The notes under the pieces are model-generated. The model was not told the DNA's origin, made no database searches, and saw only the letters and a program-made list of their open reading frames with translations. From positions 3,782,001-3,846,000 of the forward strand of contig OY969604.1 in assembly GCA_963701325.1 (NCBI GenBank): a stretch of DNA of 64,000 nucleotides, in the 5' to 3' direction. This document shows positions 34,306 through 41,932 of the stretch, one piece after another. A program made the translations under genes and the position numbers. The DNA comes from Bog-756 sp963701325 (GTDB lineage: Bacteria; Actinomycetota; Acidimicrobiia; Acidimicrobiales; RAAP-2). How positions within the stretch are numbered: position 1 is the first letter of the stretch; each line of letters opens with the position of its first letter.

Positions 34306-36138
34306 ATGGAGCCGATGATGAAGGGTATGGACGCCACGCGACGCGCTGAGATCGCCCCGGGCGGCCGCACCTCCCAGCCGGCTCCTCCGAGTGCGGAGCG
34401 GATCGCGCTCGGGGTGGCCCTTCAGTCGCGGGCGGACGAGGTCGGCCATTTGGTCGACGACCAGTTCGCTGTTTCGCTACGCGGCGAAGCATTTGCGGGT
34501 GCGAGGCTGGCCACCGAGCTCATCGGCCGCTGGCTGGCCACCGATCAGGTCGCGACGGCCGAGGAGGAGCAGAGCCTCTCGCGGAAGGGGCGGCACGCCA
34601 TCATCGGGGAGGCCGACCTCGCGGACGTGGCGAAGTCCTACTTCACCTGGCGGGACGCGTGCATGCGCGCCCTCACCGAGGAGGGGGTGCGCCTCGGCGT
34701 GAGCGACGAACTACTCAAACTCGCGCTCCGGGTGGTCCGCTTCAGCTGCGACGGGAGCCTCGTCCGCATCGTGCGCGAGTTCGACGAGACGCGTCGCACC
34801 CTCCAGCGGCGCCTGCGCGAGGAGCAGGCCGCCCTGGCCCATCGCGCCCTGCACGACGAGCTCACCGGCCTCCCGAACCGGACCCTGCTGACCGACCGGC
34901 TCGGACAGTCCGCCCGCGGGGCGGAGCGTCGGGACACCCGGGCCATGCTGCTCTTCCTCGACCTCGACAACTTCAAGGCCATCAACGACCGGTTCGGGCA
35001 TCCGGCCGGCGACAGCCTGCTGGTGGCCGTGGCCTCGCGTCTCGAGGAGCTGGTCAGGGCGCACGACACGGTGGCCCGCCTGGGCGGCGACGAGTTCGTC
35101 ATCCTGGCCGACGAGCTGACCGAGCCGGAAACGGCCGCACGGTCGCTTGCGCAACGGATCCACGAGGCGATGCGTGAGCCGGTCACGGTCGGGGAGCGCG
35201 AGCTGCTCACCTCGGTGAGCATCGGCATCGCGACCGTTCCGCCGGATGCTGATCCAGAGACCTGCCTCGCACAGGCGGACGTGGCCATGTACGAGGCCAA
35301 GCGGGGTGGTCCGGCCCGCGTCGAGGAGTACGACGAGGCCATCGGTCGAGCGCACCGGCGCCGGAGCCAGCTGGCCGATGCGCTCCGGGTCGCACACGGG
35401 CTCGGGCAGTTCGCGATCCACTACCAGCCGCTGTTCCGCCTGGGCGGCGAGCTCGTGGGGATGGAGGCCCTGCTCCGCTGGGTCCACCCGGAGCTCGGCT
35501 CGGTGGCACCCGTCGAGTTCATCCCGCTGCTCGAGCAGAGCCGCGAGATCGTGCCCATCGGCCGATGGGTGCTCGAGGAGTCCACCCACCAGTGCCGACA
35601 GTGGCAGGAACAGGGGCGGCCCGCGCTCACCATGTCGGTCAACGTCTCCGCGCCCCAGCTCCAGGACCCCGACTTCTGCGACGACGTGCAGTCGGCTCTC
35701 CTGCACTCGGGTCTTGCCCCGGAGTGCCTCAGCCTCGAGGTCACCGAGTCGGTGCTGGTCGCCGATGCCGGACGGATCGGCGCCGCCATGCGGCAGCTGC
35801 GCGGCCTGGGCGTCCACTTGGCTCTCGATGGCTTCGGCACCGGGTTGTCCTCGCTGCTCCACCTCAACGGCCTCCCGATCGAGCGGCTCAAGATCGACCG
35901 GAGTTTCGTGACCGGTCTGGGCGCTTCGAGTGAGGGCCCCAGCATCCTTTCGACCGTCGTCGACCTCGCCCACAAGCTGGGCCTGTCGGTCGTGGCCCTG
36001 GGCGTGGAGACCGAGGCGGAGCTCCACGCGGTCGGAGCGATCGGGTGCGACGAGGTCCAGGGGTTCCTGCTCGGTCGGCCGGGTCCTGCAGGTGCACACG
36101 CCGTCGCCGACCCCGGCGCGGTCCTGCTCCGCTCCTGA
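34306..36138 (+). CDS. Soluble GGDEF-EAL protein with altered EAL metal site
   Basis: About 610 aa with no membrane helix. The N-terminal 170 residues are all helical (LADVAKSYFTWRDACMRA, then coiled coil FDETRRTLQRRLREEQ), probably a sensory domain of the RsbRD/PucR N-like type. GGDEF has HDELTGLPNRTLL and the intact RLGGDEF (about 257). EAL keeps MEALLRWVHP and LKIDRSFV, but the DDFGTG motif reads DGFGTG (about 506), changing the second metal-binding Asp to Gly. Phosphodiesterase activity may thus be weak or lost, with the domain acting as a c-di-GMP receptor. Starts possible at 34306, 34315, 34318 and 34327. Confidence 0.88.
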   Translation: MEPMMKGMDATRRAEIAPGGRTSQPAPPSAERIALGVALQSRADEVGHLVDDQFAVSLRGEAFAGARLATELIGRWLATDQVATAEEEQSLSRKGRHAIIGEADLADVAKSYFTWRDACMRALTEEGVRLGVSDELLKLALRVVRFSCDGSLVRIVREFDETRRTLQRRLREEQAALAHRALHDELTGLPNRTLLTDRLGQSARGAERRDTRAMLLFLDLDNFKAINDRFGHPAGDSLLVAVASRLEELVRAHDTVARLGGDEFVILADELTEPETAARSLAQRIHEAMREPVTVGERELLTSVSIGIATVPPDADPETCLAQADVAMYEAKRGGPARVEEYDEAIGRAHRRRSQLADALRVAHGLGQFAIHYQPLFRLGGELVGMEALLRWVHPELGSVAPVEFIPLLEQSREIVPIGRWVLEESTHQCRQWQEQGRPALTMSVNVSAPQLQDPDFCDDVQSALLHSGLAPECLSLEVTESVLVADAGRIGAAMRQLRGLGVHLALDGFGTGLSSLLHLNGLPIERLKIDRSFVTGLGASSEGPSILSTVVDLAHKLGLSVVALGVETEAELHAVGAIGCDEVQGFLLGRPGPAGAHAVADPGAVLLRS

Positions 36139-36165
36139 GCTCTGCCGGCGCCTCCGAGGGCGGGC

Positions 36166-37620
36166 TCAGGCGTCGCCCGGAACAGCCTGCTGGGCGTCCA
36201 TCATCTGGGCCATCACCATGCGGATGAACTCGTCGGCCTCGTCGGTCATCCCGCCGGCCACGCCGCCGTAGACGGCACCCGACGCCGGCGTGTCCGCGGG
36301 GTGCTCCTGCGCGTAGGCCACCGCCTCGTCGAGGTCGGCGGCGAAGTCCCGGACCACCGCGCCGTGGGTCTGGGGACGGGTCACCGCCATGTGCAGCGCA
36401 TTGGGGTACTGCTGCCCGTTGAAGCGCCACCCGCGGCCGCGCATGAAGTCGTTGACGTGGTAGATGTCGAACTCGTGGGAGGTGAAGCTGAACAGGAAGG
36501 TCGGCTTCCCGAGGATCCGCAGCTGCGGGTGGGAGTGCACCGCCTCCTGCATGGATGCCGACGTCTCGAAGATCTCCTTGGCATAACGCCGGTATCCCTC
36601 GCGGCCGAGCTGGACCATCGACGCCCAGGTGGCGGCAAGCAGGCCACCCGAGCGTGAGCCGTCCATGCCCGGCGAGCAGTACTTGCCACCGCTCCAGGTG
36701 GTGTTGAAGAAGTACTGCGCGTTGCGCACCGCCTTGTCACGAAAGGTCAGGACCGAGGTGCCCTTGAGCGCGTACCCGTACTTGTGGGTGTCCGCCGAGA
36801 TCGAGGTCACCCCCGGGAGCCGGTAGTCGAAGACCGGAACGTCGTAGCCGAGCTCCTGGCCGAAGGGCAGGATCCAACCACCCAGGCACCCGTCCACGTG
36901 GAGTCCCACGCCCCGATCGAGGGCCAGCTCGGAGAGGCGCGCGATCGGGTCGATGGTGCCGTAGCCGTAGTTGCAGGCGGATCCGACGAGGGCGATCGTG
37001 TCCGCGTCGATGGCTTGCTCGACCCATCCGGTGTCGACCTCTGTGGTCTGCGGATCGACCGGTGCGACCCGCAGCTCGATCCCGAACAGGTGGCAGGCCT
37101 TGTCGAAGGCCGGATGGCCCGTCTCGGGCTTGATCACGTTGGGCCGGACGATGCCCCTGGTGGCTGCGGCATGGTCGCGGTAGGCGAGCAGTGCGTGGCA
37201 GATGCTGCCGGTCCCGCCCGAGGACACCAGCCCGACCGGTTCACCGTCGGCTACCGCCTCGCCGTGCAGCAGGTCGAGTGTCATCGCGATGATCTCGGAC
37301 TCGAACCGGGTCGCGCTCGGGCACATGTCCCGCTGGAGCGCGTTGACGTGGGCGAACAGTCCGAACGCCTCGGTCAGGAAGGCGTAGTGATCGTGGTCGC
37401 CGCAGTACATGGTGCCCGAGCACCGTCCCGACTCCCACGACCGGTCCTCCTCCTCTGCGATCGACCGGAGGATGTCGAGCACCTCTGCGCGTGGCGTACC
37501 CGTCTCGGGCAGCGTGCGGTGGACCGCCAGGCGGTCGACGTAGGGGAAGCTGCTGATGGTGGCGACTCCTTCCGGACGTGCCGCGCGCCCTGGGAGGCCC
37601 GGGCCCGTCTCACGGTACAC
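36166..37620 (-). CDS. PLP-dependent decarboxylase/S1P-lyase-like protein
   Basis: About 484 aa, fold type I PLP enzyme. SSGGTGSICHALLAYRDHA (PLP phosphate region), GLHVDGCLGGWILPF (Asp to pyridine N) and SISADTHKYGYALKG (internal aldimine Lys) match the sphingosine-1-phosphate lyase/GadB-like group II. The close form is that of bacterial S1P-lyase relatives, so it may cleave phosphorylated long-chain bases or decarboxylate an amino acid; the substrate is not visible. GTG 37620 is the furthest start; the family seems to begin near ISSFPYVDRL, so a later non-standard start is possible. No lipid-biosynthesis partner is adjacent. Confidence 0.82.
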   Translation of the reverse strand: MYRETGPGLPGRAARPEGVATISSFPYVDRLAVHRTLPETGTPRAEVLDILRSIAEEEDRSWESGRCSGTMYCGDHDHYAFLTEAFGLFAHVNALQRDMCPSATRFESEIIAMTLDLLHGEAVADGEPVGLVSSGGTGSICHALLAYRDHAAATRGIVRPNVIKPETGHPAFDKACHLFGIELRVAPVDPQTTEVDTGWVEQAIDADTIALVGSACNYGYGTIDPIARLSELALDRGVGLHVDGCLGGWILPFGQELGYDVPVFDYRLPGVTSISADTHKYGYALKGTSVLTFRDKAVRNAQYFFNTTWSGGKYCSPGMDGSRSGGLLAATWASMVQLGREGYRRYAKEIFETSASMQEAVHSHPQLRILGKPTFLFSFTSHEFDIYHVNDFMRGRGWRFNGQQYPNALHMAVTRPQTHGAVVRDFAADLDEAVAYAQEHPADTPASGAVYGGVAGGMTDEADEFIRMVMAQMMDAQQAVPGDA

Positions 37621-37651
37621 GCGGGGGCGGACCGTTCGAGAAGCGGTTCCG

Positions 37652-38890
37652 TCAGGGTCGGCGACCGCTGGGCATCAGGTTGTCGAGGCCCCACTGGTCG
37701 ATGGTGTTGAGCTGCACCTGGTCGCCGGTTGCTTCGACGATCTGGTTCCCCCCCACGTAGATGGCCGTGTGGTCCACGCTGGTCCAGCCGACGGTGGGGT
37801 CGCCCCAGAACACGAGGTCGCCGGCGACGAGGTCGGTGAGGGACACCGGCGTCCCGGCTGTCTCGTACTGGTCGTCGGCGACCCGGGCGAAGCCGACGCC
37901 GGCCCCGTGGACCCACGAGGCGAGAGCAAGGCCCGAGCAGTCGTAGCCGACCGGGCCGTTCCCGCCCCAGATGTACGGCTTGCCGAGTTGTTGGAAGGCG
38001 AAGAGCACCGCCCGGTCGCCCGGGGTCACCGCAGAGAAGAGCAACGCCTGGGGAGGGAGCGTCCGCGTGGCCGCGTCGCCGTAGGCGGTCGCCGTCCCGT
38101 TCTGCTGGATGATCCAGTAGCCACCCCCGGTGCCGGTGGCCACCAGACGCTCGGTGGGCTCGACCGAGCCGGGATCGGAGCCGTGGAACGCGGCGTCCCC
38201 GAACGCGAAGATGCCGCCGTCGGACGCCACGAGCCAGTACCCGCCGCCCTCAGGGGTCGGCGCCATGCCCACGATGGGACGGTTGAGGACGAGGCTGCCT
38301 GTCGACCCGTGGAACGCGGCGTCCCCGAACGCGAAGATGCCGCCGTCGGACGCCACGAGCCAGTAGCCGCGGCCGTCAGCGGTCGGCGCCATCCCGACGA
38401 TGGGCCGGTTGAGCACGAGACTGCCGGTCGACCCGAAGAAGCTCGCGTCCCCGAACGAGAAGACCCCGCCGTCGGACGCCACGAGCCAGTACCCGCCGCC
38501 GTCCGGGGTCGGCGCCATGCCCACGATGGGCCGGTTGAGCACGAGATTGCCGGTCGACCCGAAGAAGTGGGCGTCGCCGTAGCTGAAGACGCCACCGTCG
38601 GACGCCACGAGCCAGTAGCCGTGCGCATCGGGGGTCGTGACCGTCGCGACCACCGGTTGGTTGAGGGGTCCGGTGGGCGATCCGTACGTTGGAACGCCGA
38701 AGGCCTCGACCGGGCCGGCTGCGGTGGCGAGCCAGAAGTCGGTGGGAACCGCAGAGGGAAGGCCGGTGACCGAGGTGTCGTGGGCGGAGACTCCAGAAGC
38801 CCCCGAGATGGGTGCGGCGAGGGCGCTGCCCGCCACGACCGCGAGCAGGCACAGGCTGACGCTCATCCACAGATTTCGTCTCGAGAACAT
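37652..38890 (-). CDS. Secreted NlpC/P60 endopeptidase with WLVASDGG repeats
   Basis: A 412-aa protein. Signal peptide at 1-25 (WMSVSLCLLAVVAGSALAAP). Residues about 50-250 hold one degenerate and four near-perfect 42-aa repeats of type GYWLVASDGGVFSFGDA..GSTG..LNRPIVGMAPTPDGG. The C-terminal domain (from about 270) is NlpC/P60, with GGNGPVGYDCSGLALASWVH (catalytic Cys) and VDHTAIYVGG (catalytic His). It probably cleaves peptidoglycan peptides outside the cell, while the repeats, perhaps a beta-propeller, bind wall polymers or form a surface structure (inference). ATG 38890 has AGGGGCAGGGG directly upstream. Confidence 0.9.
   Translation of the reverse strand: MFSRRNLWMSVSLCLLAVVAGSALAAPISGASGVSAHDTSVTGLPSAVPTDFWLATAAGPVEAFGVPTYGSPTGPLNQPVVATVTTPDAHGYWLVASDGGVFSYGDAHFFGSTGNLVLNRPIVGMAPTPDGGGYWLVASDGGVFSFGDASFFGSTGSLVLNRPIVGMAPTADGRGYWLVASDGGIFAFGDAAFHGSTGSLVLNRPIVGMAPTPEGGGYWLVASDGGIFAFGDAAFHGSDPGSVEPTERLVATGTGGGYWIIQQNGTATAYGDAATRTLPPQALLFSAVTPGDRAVLFAFQQLGKPYIWGGNGPVGYDCSGLALASWVHGAGVGFARVADDQYETAGTPVSLTDLVAGDLVFWGDPTVGWTSVDHTAIYVGGNQIVEATGDQVQLNTIDQWGLDNLMPSGRRP
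38160..38700. repeat. Four tandem 126-bp repeats in the NlpC/P60 gene
   Basis: The block GCCGTCGGACGCCACGAGCC recurs with a strict period of 126 bp (CGGACGCCAC at 38221, 38347, 38473 and 38599). Each unit encodes one 42-aa repeat. Units are very similar at DNA level, which suggests recent duplication or gene conversion and possible copy-number change. Confidence 0.85.
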
Positions 38891-39085
38891 GCCCCTGCCC
38901 CTCGCACGCCTGCGTGACCGCGCTGATCACACCTAAAGTGACATTATCACCACGTAGAGCGGTTATCCAGTGCCGTTCCGTGCAATTCCGTGACCGTCCA
39001 CGGCCGGACCGGGTGAGAGATCTATGAGTCGGCTGTGGGAGATGACCCGGCCACCGCCCGAGGTGCCGCCGGCGGCCACGGGGTG
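38891..39085. other. Upstream region of the NlpC/P60 gene, no gene seen
   Basis: The 195 nt between the NlpC/P60 start and the SDR stop hold no gene. Reading on the minus strand, TGATAATG (near 38941-38950) is a possible -10. The sequence is less GC-rich there. No riboswitch was recognised. Confidence 0.3.
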
Positions 39086-39871
39086 TCAGCGTGTCGTGGC
39101 GATCCCGCCGTCGACGGGGATCACGGCCCCGGTCACGTAGGACCCGGCCCGCGAGGCGAGGAAGAGGGTCACTCCTGCCATGTCGTCGGGCCGGCCGATC
39201 CGCTTGAGGGGGGCCGAGGCGACGATCTGGTCGCCGAACGCGTCGAGCGTGGCCGCCATCATCTTGGACTCGAAGGGTCCCGGGGCCACGGCGTTGACCG
39301 TGATGGTCGGGGCCAGTCGCTTGGCCAGATGCCGGGTCAGCTGGTGCACGGCCGCCTTCGACGCCGAATACGAGTACGACTCGAGCACCGGGACGTGGAT
39401 CCCGTCGATCGAACCGATGTTGATCACCCGGCTGGGGTCGTCCGCTGAACCGGCGGCCCGAAGGAGCGGCAGGAGGAACTTGGTGGTGTGGAAGACGCCC
39501 TGCACGTTGAGGTTGAGCACCCGGTCCCACGAGGCCGTGTCGTGCTCCTCGAGGGGGGCGCCCCAGGTGGCTCCGGCGTTGTTGACGAGCACATCGACGT
39601 GGCGGTGTTCGGTGGCCACAGCGGCGGCGAAGGCCTGCGCCCCGTCCTCGTGGGAGAGATCGGCAACCAGGCCCGAGCAGGCGCCCAACGAAGAGAGCTC
39701 CGCCACTGCACCCTCGACCGCGTCGGCCTTGCGCGAGGCGACGACGACCGTCGCCCCTGCAGCAACGAACCCGGCCGCGATCATGCGGCCGATCCCACGG
39801 GTTCCCCCGGTGACCACAACCGTCTTCCCCTCGACCGAGAACAGTTCTGCCAGCGGTGTCTGTGCCTCCAT
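39086..39871 (-). CDS. Short-chain dehydrogenase/reductase (SDR)
   Basis: A 261-aa classical SDR: TGGTRGIGRM (cofactor), DVLVNNAGATWGAP, catalytic Ser in INIGSIDGIHV and YSYSASKAAVHQ (Tyr/Lys). The C-terminus GAVIPVDGGIATTR is the usual ending. It probably uses NADPH. It is similar to gluconate-5-dehydrogenase or 3-oxoacyl-ACP reductase types; the substrate is unknown. It is divergent from an acyl-CoA dehydrogenase gene, hinting at a fatty-acid or steroid catabolic role. Confidence 0.88.
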   Translation of the reverse strand: MEAQTPLAELFSVEGKTVVVTGGTRGIGRMIAAGFVAAGATVVVASRKADAVEGAVAELSSLGACSGLVADLSHEDGAQAFAAAVATEHRHVDVLVNNAGATWGAPLEEHDTASWDRVLNLNVQGVFHTTKFLLPLLRAAGSADDPSRVINIGSIDGIHVPVLESYSYSASKAAVHQLTRHLAKRLAPTITVNAVAPGPFESKMMAATLDAFGDQIVASAPLKRIGRPDDMAGVTLFLASRAGSYVTGAVIPVDGGIATTR

Positions 39872-39946
39872 GGCCTGCGACGGTATCCCACGCCGGGGTA
39901 CCGGTCCGGCGGTGTTGGTAGGGTCCCCGCCAATGGGAGCGATCCG

Positions 39947-41101
39947 GTGCGCCTGGCGCTGACCGACGAGCAGGAGGAACTGCGTCTCACCTTGCGCTCG
40001 TACTTCGCAGGCCTCGTCGAGGAGCGGGCGCCCGGCGATGGGCGACCCGACTACGTGGCCACCATCCGGCGGATGGGTGCGGACGGCTGGCTCGGTATCG
40101 GGTGGCCCGTCGAGTACGGGGGCCAGGCCCGAGGGCCCGTCGACCAGATGATCTTCGTCGAGGAGTCACACTGGGCAGGCGTCCCGCTTCCGCTCCTGAC
40201 CCTCAACAGCGTGGGCCCCGCCATCATGCAGCTGGGCACCGACGAGCAGAAGCAGCGCATCCTCCCGGGCATCCTGCGGGGCGAGGTCCACTTCTCGATC
40301 GGCTACACCGAACCCACAGCGGGTACCGACCTGGCCGCGCTACGGACACGTGCGGTGCGCGACGGGGACGAGTACGTGATCAACGGTGAGAAGCTGTACA
40401 CGAGTGCCATCCAGTACGCCGACTACGTCTGGCTGGCCACCCGGACCGACCCGGATGCGCCCAAGCACAAGGGCCTCTCGGTCTTCATCGTGCCCACCGA
40501 CACCCCCGGGTTCAGCTGGACCCCGCTTCCCACGGTGGCCGGCGAGTTCACCAGTTCGACCTACTACGAGGACGTGCGGGTCCCCGCGGCCAACCTGGTC
40601 GGAGGCGAGAACCAGGGGTGGACCCTCATGACCAACCAGCTCAACCACGAGCGGGTGGCCATCTGCCCGGTCTCCGGCATCCTGCGCAGCATCGAGGAGG
40701 TCCGGGCCTGGGCCCAGGAGGAGTGCCTCGCCGACGGGCGCCGGGCGATCGACCAGGAGTGGGTCCGGGTGCATCTCGCCCGGCTCTGGGCCCGGGCGGA
40801 GTACTTGAAGCTGCTCAACTGGAACGTCGCCTGGTCAGCGGACAAGGGGCTCCGCCCGGCCGACGCATCGGCCACCAAGGTCTACGGGAGCGAGTTCGCC
40901 CTCGAGGCGTACCGGCTCCTGCTCGAGATCGTGGGCCAGTGCGGGTACCTGCCCGAGGGCTCACCGGGTGCTGTGTTGCGCGGCCGGCTCGAGCAACAGT
41001 CCCGGAGCCAGACCATCTTCACCTTCGGCGGGGGCACCAACGAGATCCAGCGCGACATCATCTCCTGGATCGGCCTCGGGATGCCGCGCGCACCCCGGTA
41101 G
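39947..41101 (+). CDS. Acyl-CoA dehydrogenase family protein
   Basis: A 384-aa protein. It has the N-terminal helical domain, FSIGYTEPTAGTDLAALRTR (FAD/substrate region), beta domain GFSWTPLPTVAGEFTSSTYY, and the C-terminal GGGTNEIQRDIISWIGLGMP, hallmark of ACADs. It catalyses alpha-beta dehydrogenation of an acyl-CoA with FAD. It belongs to the large actinobacterial FadE class, often linked to steroid or branched acyl breakdown. The catalytic base cannot be fixed by eye. GTG 39947 with GGGAG upstream. The hydrolase gene follows after 26 nt. Confidence 0.9.
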   Translation: MRLALTDEQEELRLTLRSYFAGLVEERAPGDGRPDYVATIRRMGADGWLGIGWPVEYGGQARGPVDQMIFVEESHWAGVPLPLLTLNSVGPAIMQLGTDEQKQRILPGILRGEVHFSIGYTEPTAGTDLAALRTRAVRDGDEYVINGEKLYTSAIQYADYVWLATRTDPDAPKHKGLSVFIVPTDTPGFSWTPLPTVAGEFTSSTYYEDVRVPAANLVGGENQGWTLMTNQLNHERVAICPVSGILRSIEEVRAWAQEECLADGRRAIDQEWVRVHLARLWARAEYLKLLNWNVAWSADKGLRPADASATKVYGSEFALEAYRLLLEIVGQCGYLPEGSPGAVLRGRLEQQSRSQTIFTFGGGTNEIQRDIISWIGLGMPRAPR

Positions 41102-41127
41102 GCCACCGGGTCCGGGAAGGAGCAGTC

Positions 41128-41916
41128 GTGGAGTTCGCAACGGTCGGTGGCACGAGGATCGCCTATGACGACACCGGCGGAGACGGGCCGGTCGTCCTGC
41201 TGGCCCACGGGTTGCTGATGGACCGGACCATGTTCGCCCCGCAGGTGGAGGCGCTCCGGGACGGCTTCCGGGTCGTGACCTGGGACGCGCGAGGCTTCGG
41301 GGAGACCCGCTACGACGGGCGCCCGTTCACCTTCTGGGACCTTGCCGCGGACGGCCTCGGCCTCCTCGACGCGTTGGGGGTCGGGGAGGCGGTGGTGGGT
41401 GGCATGTCCCAGGGCGGCTTCGTCTCGCTCCGGATGGCCCTCCTCGCCCCCGAGCGGGTCCGCGCCCTCATCCTCCTCGACACCCAGGCCGGCACCGAGG
41501 ATCCGGACGTGGTCCCGCTCTACCGGCAGATGATCGACGCGTGGTCCTCCGGTGGCCTCTCCGACGAGCTCGCCGAGGTCATCGCCTCGATCATCGTGGG
41601 GGAGCCCGAACTGTCGAAGGTCTGGATAGCCAAGTGGAAGGCCAGGCCCCGGGAATCGATCGCCGCGCCCGGACGCGCCCTCATCGAACGAGAGGACCTG
41701 ACCGGACGACTGGGGGAGATCACCACCCCGGCTCTGGTGGTGCACGGCACGGCTGACGCGGGCATCCCACTCGACCGGGCCGAGGCGCTCGCCGCGGGTC
41801 TCTCGGGTTCCGACGGGGTGCACATCGTCCAGGACGGCACCCACGCGGCCAACCTCACCCATCCGGGAGCGGTCAACGACGCCATCGCTGTCTTTCTGCG
41901 GTCGGCCCTGGTCTGA
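41128..41916 (+). CDS. Alpha/beta-hydrolase
   Basis: A 262-aa protein. VVLLAHGLLMDRTMFAPQ (oxyanion), WDARGFGETRYD, GMSQGGFVSLRMA (nucleophile Ser in GxSxGG) and GTHAANLTHP (catalytic His). Cytoplasmic. GTG 41128 with GGGAAGGAG upstream. It sits directly behind the acyl-CoA dehydrogenase gene, so it may hydrolyse a product of the same pathway. The substrate is unknown. Confidence 0.82.
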   Translation: MEFATVGGTRIAYDDTGGDGPVVLLAHGLLMDRTMFAPQVEALRDGFRVVTWDARGFGETRYDGRPFTFWDLAADGLGLLDALGVGEAVVGGMSQGGFVSLRMALLAPERVRALILLDTQAGTEDPDVVPLYRQMIDAWSSGGLSDELAEVIASIIVGEPELSKVWIAKWKARPRESIAAPGRALIEREDLTGRLGEITTPALVVHGTADAGIPLDRAEALAAGLSGSDGVHIVQDGTHAANLTHPGAVNDAIAVFLRSALV

Positions 41917-41932
41917 GGGATCCGACGAGTCC

